Source: Oleispira sp963933055
GTDB taxonomy: Bacteria; Pseudomonadota; Gammaproteobacteria; Pseudomonadales; Oceanobacteraceae
DNA: 20,600 nt
NCBI GenBank assembly: GCA_963933055.1
Contig: CAWVSY010000063.1
Coordinates: forward strand, 1-20,600
Direction of reading: 5' to 3'
The stretch's first letter is position 1. Each line of letters starts with the position of its first letter. The notes beneath the pieces are model-generated. The model was not told the DNA's origin, did no database searches, and saw nothing but the letters and a program-made list of their open reading frames with translations. Positions 14,400-20,600 of this stretch are shown piece after piece. The position numbers were made by a program, and so were the translations under genes.

Positions 14400-15901
14400 T
14401 ATCGTTCATCCATCATGGAATTGATCGCTTCTAGAACATTCTTACTGGCATTTTCAGCATTACTCATATTATTAAGTATCGTTTTGTTATGTTGAGTAGG
14501 ATTATCATCATACTCAAAATTATCGATAACGGCTTCCTGTACATAATTGTGAACATTCTTGTGATAGCTTTCTAGTGCTTTAAAACTACGGGTATTGGAG
14601 AATATTTTGGCGCCATCGCCTTCGTAATACCACTTACCCAGACGGCAGTTTTCGTGATTCACATCGACCGCTTCTTGGGCCTCTGTATTTCCATTCAGCA
14701 ATATGTAACCATTTTGCATATAGATAATATGGTCAATCTTAGCAAGTGCGGCAAAAACCTTATTTTTGGTATAACTCACCACGGTAATGGTATTACTCGC
14801 TGACTCAGAAAGCTCATCAAAACTCACTCTAAAATCACTCACAATGGTATCTACTTCTGCCGTAAGTTTCTGCGAATTTTCAGCTTCTCGCGTGATGTCT
14901 TCCATGCGCTTTGCAAAAGATTTTAATACCGATGCAATTTCATCAGCCGTTTCTTTTGTTCGGTTTGAAAGTGCTTTCACCTCATCGGCGACAACGGAAA
15001 AACCACGACCATGCTCTCCTGCTCGCGCCGCTTCAATTGAAGCATTTAATGCAAGCAAATTAGTTTGATCGGCAATTTCCGCTATCATAGAAAGTGATTC
15101 GGTGACCTTCTTACTATCAAGATTTAACGCATCAATAACGTTGGCAACAGAGGTAATATTTTCTCGGGTAGTCGTCAGCATCTGACTTATTTCAGTCACG
15201 GCCGTACTGCTTTCATGTGCTATCTTTTCATTATTTTCAGCTATTTCTTCTACTTTTATAATCTCATCATTAATTTGAATAAGATCATTTTGATTCTCTT
15301 TAAGATTGCCTACTAGGTTATTACTATTCAGTTTGTGCAAACCAGAAGAGAGTTCATTTTTAGTAATGAATTCTGCATTAGCGCTCATCGCTTCTAAAGA
15401 GGCATTAATGTTCTCAAGTGATTCACCCAGTTTGCCTGGAAGCGCCGCTGGAATTGCACGACGGGAAAAATCATTTCGAGCCGCATAACTAAACGTAGTA
15501 CTAACTTCATTAAAGTAGCATTCTAAAATATCAAACAGTTCGTTCAACTCCCACGCAACCTTACCGACTTCGCCGACGCCTTTACAGCCCGTGATTCTAT
15601 GAGTAAATATTCCTTCGTTCGCTTCAGAAAGCTTACGGTTGATTTCTGTAAGCACTTTTAAATAATAAGCCGAGTTGAGATAGGTGCGCGCACCTAATAC
15701 TAATAACGCAGTAGACAGTGCTAATACAAACCAATCTAGCTGATATTGAAAAAATATATAAATAGGAATTATCAGTGCAATTGAAACATTAATAAGTGCA
15801 AGAAAAATAACCCGATTTTTTAATGTCGGTATAAATGCATACCTTGAGTCACGATTGCTATTAAGGTTTTTATGTCTATTTATTTGATCTTTTTTACTCA
15901 T
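14387..15901 (-). CDS. Methyl-accepting transducer with transmembrane hairpin and C-terminal CZB zinc-binding domain
   Basis: 504 residues from the ATG at 15899-15901. The frame is open from a TTG at 15916, but GGA lies at proper distance from the ATG. Two membrane segments (about 29-51 and 55-75) are joined by only a few residues, so there is no periplasmic sensor. A HAMP-like region follows. The MCP signalling hairpin has the canonical tip ALNASIEAARAGEHGRGFSVVADEVKALSNRT read in two halves. The C-terminus (about 389-490) is a CZB domain: H391, the C419-RLGKW box, H447 and H451 as probable zinc ligands. The layout equals Aer minus its PAS domain, and the gene directly upstream (15 bases) encodes that PAS. 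Predicted to signal to CheA/CheW; it might instead feed another pathway. Confidence 0.92.
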   Translation of the reverse strand: MSKKDQINRHKNLNSNRDSRYAFIPTLKNRVIFLALINVSIALIIPIYIFFQYQLDWFVLALSTALLVLGARTYLNSAYYLKVLTEINRKLSEANEGIFTHRITGCKGVGEVGKVAWELNELFDILECYFNEVSTTFSYAARNDFSRRAIPAALPGKLGESLENINASLEAMSANAEFITKNELSSGLHKLNSNNLVGNLKENQNDLIQINDEIIKVEEIAENNEKIAHESSTAVTEISQMLTTTRENITSVANVIDALNLDSKKVTESLSMIAEIADQTNLLALNASIEAARAGEHGRGFSVVADEVKALSNRTKETADEIASVLKSFAKRMEDITREAENSQKLTAEVDTIVSDFRVSFDELSESASNTITVVSYTKNKVFAALAKIDHIIYMQNGYILLNGNTEAQEAVDVNHENCRLGKWYYEGDGAKIFSNTRSFKALESYHKNVHNYVQEAVIDNFEYDDNPTQHNKTILNNMSNAENASKNVLEAINSMMDERYSTM

Positions 15902-15916
15902 GCGTCTAAATTCCAA

Positions 15917-16459
15917 TTAATCATTAAACAGAGCTAGAATGTAGGATTGATAATCTGTTTTCATGTCTTTCATCTGCTGTAACAAATAAGCGATCGATTC
16001 ATCTGGGGCGGTTTTTTTTGACGAGGCACGCTTCTCAATATCCAGCATTGCCTCATAAATAGGAACAATATGGTCTATCGCGTGTTGTGAGGGTTTTCTT
16101 CGTACAGATAAATACCCCGTTAATGTTCCTGAGGTATCGTAATCGGGGGTCACATTCGCTAAAACCCAATAATAGCGGCCATCGGCACATAGATTTTTTA
16201 CAAAGCCAAAGAACTCTTTTCCTGATTCTATGGTCTCCCATAAAAATCGATATACACCTCTAGGCATGTCGGGGTGGCGAATAATGTTTTGCTGTACACC
16301 TAAAAGATCAGCTTCAGCATAACCCGATATTTCCATGAAGACTCGGTTTGCATACGTTATCCGGCCTTTAGTATCCGTCTTGCTAACAATAAATTCATCA
16401 TCAACAAGCTTAATCTCTTCGTTTTTTATCTCACTATTGGTTCTGCTATAAGACGTCAT
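15917..16459 (-). CDS. Aer-type PAS protein, separate partner of the CZB transducer
   Basis: 180 residues. The PAS domain (about 22-125) is close to that of Aer: IVSKTDTKGRITYANRVFMEISGYAEADLLG, RHPDMP (61-66), FFGFVKNLCADGRYYWVLANVTP, GYLSVRRKPS. RHPDMP indicates an FAD pocket and redox sensing. A helical tail (about 128-178, IDHIVPIYEAMLDIEKRA and AYLLQQMKDMKTDYQSYIL) may be the contact to the transducer. It is soluble and has no output domain. The gene sits immediately before the transducer gene on the same strand, so the two together re-create Aer in two polypeptides. It is clearly a paralogue of the PAS protein of the GTPase operon. Confidence 0.92.
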   Translation of the reverse strand: MTSYSRTNSEIKNEEIKLVDDEFIVSKTDTKGRITYANRVFMEISGYAEADLLGVQQNIIRHPDMPRGVYRFLWETIESGKEFFGFVKNLCADGRYYWVLANVTPDYDTSGTLTGYLSVRRKPSQHAIDHIVPIYEAMLDIEKRASSKKTAPDESIAYLLQQMKDMKTDYQSYILALFND

Positions 16460-16585
16460 TGTGCAGCTTATACCTTAATATTATGTCCATATTTATATAG
16501 CATAGTTAACAGTTTGGTGAGCGCAAACAAAAATAGAATAATCGGGAAAGATATTGATATAAATAGTACTAGATTGATAATAATG

Positions 16586-16621
16586 GTGTTAAGGGGTTTG
16601 TAAGCACTTACACCTCAACAC
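16586..16621. repeat. Long hairpin between PAS gene promoter region and YkgJ gene
   Basis: Outer arms GTGTTAAGG/CCTCAACAC (16586-16594 with 16613-16621, one mismatch, G-U on the minus strand) and an inner palindrome TGTAAG-CA-CTTACA (16599-16612). It lies directly after the stop of the minus-strand YkgJ gene, so a terminator is likely, but the following minus-strand bases (CATTATTATC) are not a T-run. Confidence 0.5.
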
Positions 16622-17008
16622 TTAGCAGTGACTGTCTGACATAATGATATCGAATTTTGCTTGCGCTTTTTTCAAGTCTTTAAGATCTGATGCTTCAATC
16701 ATTTCACAACCATCTGAAATCATTTCTTGCACAGTTGAGGGGTAGTATTTGCAATCGTCTGGACGATCGAAATAGATGTCACAGCTGTATTTTACCGACG
16801 TTTTGGATGCTGTTTCTTCTAATCGTAGAAAAGGACAAAGCTCTAGCAGTTTGCCAGATTTAGGATCTGCCCAGATTTCACCTTGATGAACGTATTCCGC
16901 AATATCTGGATTAAAAATTTCCCACAGCTCAATTTCTTGCTTAGAAGCCGACAAAGCACCGTTACTGTATTTTATGCAACATTTTCCACAGGAATTACAG
17001 TCTTTCAT
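16622..17008 (-). CDS. YkgJ-type cysteine cluster protein
   Basis: 128 residues. The N-terminus carries C4-NS-C7-GK-C10-C11, the CxxCxxCC signature of the YkgJ/UPF0153 family, thought to bind zinc or an iron-sulfur cluster. Further conserved cysteines follow in LCPFL, YSCDIYFDRPDDCKYYPSTV and DGCEMIE, with the typical RPxxCxxYP box. Cytoplasmic; function in the family is unknown. Transcribed alone, with a strong hairpin behind it. ATG start, weak ribosome site. Confidence 0.88.
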   Translation of the reverse strand: MKDCNSCGKCCIKYSNGALSASKQEIELWEIFNPDIAEYVHQGEIWADPKSGKLLELCPFLRLEETASKTSVKYSCDIYFDRPDDCKYYPSTVQEMISDGCEMIEASDLKDLKKAQAKFDIIMSDSHC

Positions 17009-17245
17009 CAGTTTCTAGTGCTGCGCAGTGAACAAAAAACTATCATAACATGATCTCTGAGATGCATATGGACTTTGATCTTTATGCTTTTGTTAACTAG
17101 AACACCTGCTATCCCTTTAAATTTCCACTAAGGAAAAAATTTCAATGCCATAGGCTATACTAACAATATATTAAATAATGCCCTCTTACTTAACTTTAGT
17201 ATCTATATAAGAGTGCGCACTAAAATCTTAAATGTAGGCTATTAA

Positions 17246-18061
17246 ATGATACTTAGAACATTTATTTTATTAACTCTCATTCCTTATGCCTATGCTGATA
17301 CTCTCACCTTGCTAAATTGGGAAGATTACCTTTCCGAAAACACAATATCGGCTTGGGAAGCAAAAAGTGGGCATAAAATTCATCAAATCTACTTCGATAA
17401 CGATGAGGATCGTGACAGTATTTTAATAAATCATACTGATCAAGTTATTGACCTTGTTATCGTTGATGAAATAGCGACCACTGGCTTTGGTAAAAATGGC
17501 CTTTTACTTCCAGTGAAGGATTATCAAACTAAACCTATCCTTGCTGAAATTGACCCAGAAATTCAAAGCAGTTGTGGTCAATATGGCCTCCCCTATCTTC
17601 GGGGAACTTTTGGAATAGCATATCGCAGTGACAAAATAGCCGATAAGCCAAAATCTTGGGCTTTCATATTACAGCCAAATGATGAGATTAAAAATCATAT
17701 TGGTTTAGTCGATGACTACATAGATATGCTAGCACCACCACTTTTTATGCTAGGAGAAAGTATTAATAGTGAAAACCCTAAGGTGCTGAAAGAGGCATTC
17801 TTTATGCTAAAAAATACAGTTCCTAGCGTATTAACATTTGAATACGGTATTAGCTATATTGAAGCTGATAGTAAGCGAGATCAATTATACGTCACGCTTG
17901 CCTATAGTGGAGACCAATATGCACTTAATACTAAAGCAGGGAAAGAAATATGGAAATACACAACGCTTGAAGAAGGTACAATTGCATGGGTTGATTGCCT
18001 TACCGTAATGGCTGATTCTCCTAGAAAAGAAATAGTCTACGATTTTATTAACTTTATATAG
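17246..18061 (+). CDS. nspS: NspS/PotD-like polyamine-binding periplasmic protein, N-terminal 271 residues before an in-frame TAG
   Basis: Begins with a short signal peptide (MILRTFILLTLIPYAYA) and the PotD/NspS opening LTLLNWEDYLSENTISAWEAKSG, with the ligand-site aromatic residues Trp and Tyr. Later motifs are IDLVIVDE, GLPYLRGTFGIAYRSDKI, PPLFMLGESINS and VTLAYSGDQYALN. The frame ends at TAG (18059-18061) right after YDFINFI. PotD-type proteins (about 340-350 residues) continue there, and so does this frame: 73 more codons to TAA at 18281-18283, giving 345 residues in all. AGG lies 7 bases before the ATG. Followed by an MbaA-like gene; in Vibrio cholerae NspS binds norspermidine and spermidine and acts on MbaA. 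A protein stopped here lacks the last helices of one lobe and is probably unstable. A single CAG-to-TAG change, suppression or a read error are all possible. Confidence 0.82.
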   Translation: MILRTFILLTLIPYAYADTLTLLNWEDYLSENTISAWEAKSGHKIHQIYFDNDEDRDSILINHTDQVIDLVIVDEIATTGFGKNGLLLPVKDYQTKPILAEIDPEIQSSCGQYGLPYLRGTFGIAYRSDKIADKPKSWAFILQPNDEIKNHIGLVDDYIDMLAPPLFMLGESINSENPKVLKEAFFMLKNTVPSVLTFEYGISYIEADSKRDQLYVTLAYSGDQYALNTKAGKEIWKYTTLEEGTIAWVDCLTVMADSPRKEIVYDFINFI

Positions 18062-18283
18062 CAACCGAAAATCGCCGCAGAGAATTCAGAAAGCATTTAT
18101 GTAGCCTCTCCACTTGCGAGTGCTAGAGCACTTCAATCGAGCGCCTTCTTATCCGATGCTAGCGTATATCCAGATGAAAAAATAATGAATAAAGCTCAGC
18201 ACTATAAACCTCTCCCTTCAAAAAATATAATACTTAGAAACCGTATTACGAGTTCAATAATTAAGTCACATGAAGCTAAATAA
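18062..18283 (+). pseudogene. nspS: C-terminal remainder of the NspS-like gene after the amber codon
   Basis: In frame with 17246-18061 and free of stops for 73 codons. It encodes QPKIAAENSESIYVASPLA..., the region typical of the end of PotD/NspS proteins (PKxAAxNxExIYxASP). It ends in TAA overlapping the MbaA-like start by 14 bases, as expected for an intact operon. No decay is visible besides the TAG. Confidence 0.8.
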
Positions 18284-20591
18284 ACGCGTTCTCATCGTTA
18301 TCGTACCCGTCATATTACTGAGCTATTGTTTTGCAGCCATTTCTGTCTATATCTCATTACAAAGTACAATAAAAAGACTAGAGCAAAGCCGACTAGAGCT
18401 AGCCGCGACAGAGCTGACGGCTAGTTTTAACCAATACTTCCATTTTGCAGAAAATTATTTATTAACCATTATGGAGACATCTTCATTTAAAAATATAATT
18501 GAAGAGAAAAATAATATCTATGACCATGTCACATTAGCATCCCCCATAGAAAAGGATATTAGAAATTTTAAATTCCATCAATCAAATAAAATTAGTTTTT
18601 CAGTGATTCAAACAGGGCCTACTGTACAAGAATTTTATTACTTTGAACTTAGTGATGATCCGTTCGCAGAGATGGCTGAGGAACACCGAGATGCCTATAG
18701 AAAAGTCATAAAAAATAAAACAATTAACGCCTCAAGCTTTATCGACAATGGTAAAGATCAACCAAGCATTATAGCAAGCCGTATTATTGATCGCACCACC
18801 CATAAACCTCCAGTACGCTCATCATTAAATAATAGTATTGTTGCTCAATTATCAATCGAACCGACTCAATTTATTGAATTAAAACAAAAGTTAATTAAAG
18901 ACTACAACGCGGTGATAAGTATTCATCATGAACGCTATAATGCAGAGGGAGAATTACAAGTTCAAAATAAAATTGGTAGAGACCTAATGCTTACAATTGA
19001 TGTTCCTCAAGCATATCTTGATAGCAAATTAATCACTATTAAAATAACGTTAATAATTATTGCAGCAATATTATTTATAGTATCACTTCTATTACTTTAT
19101 CTACTTATAAACAAATACATTACCCGCCCGATTATTGATCTAGAAAATGAATTCAATGATGTCATCGCTAATAATAAATCCAACATTGACTTAGCTCTAA
19201 TAACAGAAGATGAAATTGGAAGTTTGAAGAAAACCTTTCATAAAATCTACGGTGATCTTTCAAAGTCGTATTTGAGAACAAAACAGTTATCAGAACACGA
19301 TGCGCTCACTAAGCTCCATAATCTCAGCTATTTGAACGAGCATATTCAAGATGCATTAATCGAAGCAAAGCAGCTATCCAATAAAGTAGCATTAATCTAT
19401 ATTGATTTAGATAATTTTAAATTTGTTAACGATAACCATGGCCATGATACTGGTGATGCATTATTAAAGGCTTTTGCATCCAGACTAACTAAAATAGTAA
19501 GGCCTGTTGACATAATAAGTAATAATAGAGTGACTGAAACTCTCTCTGGACGAATAGCTGGAGACGAATTTTGCGTAATCGTTACTAACTTTACAGAGAA
19601 CGAAACAGCAGGAAAAATTGCGCAGCGTATTTTATCTATTTTTGAACATGGATTTACCTTCGAGCTTGGCAAGTTTCCAGTATCCGCCAGTATTGGCATT
19701 GCCATTTATCCACAAGATGGGCATACATTATCTCAACTTGTATCTAATGCTGATAATGCTATGTATCAAGCAAAAAACAACGGCAAGAATAATATAGCCT
19801 TTTATTCAAAGACACTTGCATTATCCATGCGCCGAAAGATGGATATCGAGCATGAACTAAAAACATTTAATCCGGACGAAGAATTACACCTTGTATATAT
19901 GCCATTAATTGATGCAAGAACGGATATAATAGAAGGCTTTGAAGTTCTCGTTCGATGGACGTCTACTAAACTCGGTGTTGTCGGCCCCAATGAATTTATT
20001 CCCATTGCCGAAGCCAGTGGTCAATTCAATAAAATTGATCTTTGGGTTATAGAAAATGCGATGAAATCCTATAAAAAATTAAAAGAGCGTCTTGGGCATG
20101 ATTTCAAGCTTTCCATTAATTTATCCTCAGCACAGCTAAATATGAACGAAATAGCAGCCCATCTATTGCTACTGCTTGATAAATACCAGCTTGATCCTCA
20201 AAATATTCAGTTAGAAATGACTGAAACCTTAAACGTAGAATATACTCAACAAGCCGATACACTATTGAAAACCCTATCAGACAAAGGTTTCAAAATAGCT
20301 ATTGATGACTTCGGAACAGGCTACACAGCACTTTTACAACTTATTGAATACCCAGCTCATATGATCAAATTTGATAAGACTTTTGTTGATAAAGCAATGC
20401 AAGACAATAACCGAACAATGCTTGAGCCGATCATCGCACTCTGCCATTCTCAAAACCTAGAAGTCACCATTGAAGGAGTTGAAACAGAAGAAATGGTGAC
20501 GTATTTAAAAAGTATTGGCAGTGATTATCTACAAGGATTTTATTATGGAAAACCAGCAAAGCTAGAAGATCTTAAGCTCCCAAAATCATAA
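18270..20591 (+). CDS. mbaA: MbaA-like membrane GGDEF-EAL protein (polyamine-responsive c-di-GMP enzyme)
   Basis: 773 residues. Membrane segment 7-30, a periplasmic domain about 31-252, membrane segment about 256-281, HAMP-like linker (ITRPIIDLENEF), GGDEF about 343-512, EAL about 530-770. The GGDEF loop reads AGDEF (430-434) and has no RxxD I-site. The EAL motif reads EVL (558-560, EGFEVLVRW), but the metal and catalytic residues of a phosphodiesterase are in place: N617, E649 with TE, D679-D680 in IDDFGTGY, K700, E735, Q755 in LQGFYYGKP. The layout, the EVL variant and the preceding NspS-like gene match NspS-MbaA of Vibrio cholerae, where ligand-bound NspS shifts MbaA between c-di-GMP synthesis and breakdown. 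Its ATG lies within the last codons of the NspS frame, so translation is probably coupled and may suffer from the upstream TAG. Confidence 0.9.
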   Translation: MKLNKRVLIVIVPVILLSYCFAAISVYISLQSTIKRLEQSRLELAATELTASFNQYFHFAENYLLTIMETSSFKNIIEEKNNIYDHVTLASPIEKDIRNFKFHQSNKISFSVIQTGPTVQEFYYFELSDDPFAEMAEEHRDAYRKVIKNKTINASSFIDNGKDQPSIIASRIIDRTTHKPPVRSSLNNSIVAQLSIEPTQFIELKQKLIKDYNAVISIHHERYNAEGELQVQNKIGRDLMLTIDVPQAYLDSKLITIKITLIIIAAILFIVSLLLLYLLINKYITRPIIDLENEFNDVIANNKSNIDLALITEDEIGSLKKTFHKIYGDLSKSYLRTKQLSEHDALTKLHNLSYLNEHIQDALIEAKQLSNKVALIYIDLDNFKFVNDNHGHDTGDALLKAFASRLTKIVRPVDIISNNRVTETLSGRIAGDEFCVIVTNFTENETAGKIAQRILSIFEHGFTFELGKFPVSASIGIAIYPQDGHTLSQLVSNADNAMYQAKNNGKNNIAFYSKTLALSMRRKMDIEHELKTFNPDEELHLVYMPLIDARTDIIEGFEVLVRWTSTKLGVVGPNEFIPIAEASGQFNKIDLWVIENAMKSYKKLKERLGHDFKLSINLSSAQLNMNEIAAHLLLLLDKYQLDPQNIQLEMTETLNVEYTQQADTLLKTLSDKGFKIAIDDFGTGYTALLQLIEYPAHMIKFDKTFVDKAMQDNNRTMLEPIIALCHSQNLEVTIEGVETEEMVTYLKSIGSDYLQGFYYGKPAKLEDLKLPKS

Positions 20592-20600
20592 TATACTGAC

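Noticed and set aside
14787..15488. Plus-strand open frames inside the chemoreceptor gene
   Set aside because: Antisense to the conserved MCP signalling region; shadows.
15899..15919. PAS and transducer genes as one Aer gene broken by a stop
   Set aside because: The PAS protein has its own helical tail, the transducer has its own start with ribosome site, and the frames differ, so this looks like a natural two-gene arrangement. A fused form in close relatives would reopen it.
17213..17220. Perfect palindrome GTGCGCAC after a TATATAA box before the NspS-like gene
   Set aside because: Only 8 bases and no convincing -35; could be an operator but chance is as likely.

Overview
The window reads as accessory and signalling DNA from a low-to-moderate-GC (about 40 %) marine gammaproteobacterium. 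Supporting signs are a Tas-type aldo-keto reductase, a VF530-type protein, a thrombospondin-3-repeat protein with a GlyGly-CTERM-like tail, an Aer-type PAS pair and a NspS/MbaA-like pair. An Oceanospirillales-like host (Oleispira, Bermanella, Marinomonas and relatives) is my guess from content and cannot be proved here.

Left part (1-4471, all minus strand): reading in the transcription direction, an XRE-type regulator with a palindrome inside its own promoter, a Tas-like aldo-keto reductase, a VF530 (DUF2132) protein with a long disordered tail, an FAD monooxygenase with an unusual DnaJ-like CxxCxGxG pair at its N-terminus, and a short-chain dehydrogenase cut by the window edge. Next comes a secreted calcium-repeat protein (4582-6204, plus). 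It is followed by a LysR regulator divergent from an old-yellow-enzyme reductase, and a stand-alone APS kinase (cysC).

Centre (9075-12924, plus): a compact six-gene operon closed by a good intrinsic terminator. It encodes a degenerate receiver-like protein, a small Ras-like GTPase of the type found in Streptomyces conservons (CvnD), a divergent roadblock-like protein, a canonical roadblock/LC7 protein, an effector-less Aer-type PAS protein, and a PhnD-like solute-binding protein with no signal peptide. The last two genes overlap by ATGA. An FNR-like box lies upstream. I think this is the most interesting system in the window: a cytoplasmic GTPase switch that could combine redox (PAS-FAD) and ligand (PhnD-like) input.

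Right part (13302-20591): a MASE2-GGDEF diguanylate cyclase; a divided aerotaxis-type receptor (Aer-like PAS protein plus a separate transmembrane transducer ending in a CZB zinc-binding domain); a YkgJ-type cysteine-cluster protein; and a NspS-MbaA-like polyamine/c-di-GMP pair. The NspS-like gene is broken by an in-frame TAG at 18059, but its frame continues for 73 more codons and overlaps the start of the MbaA-like gene, so the break looks recent, suppressed or a sequencing error. The whole right half is about sensing redox, metal and small molecules and passing the signal to c-di-GMP, motility or a GTPase switch.

I saw no tRNA, rRNA, CRISPR array, insertion sequence or phage gene.
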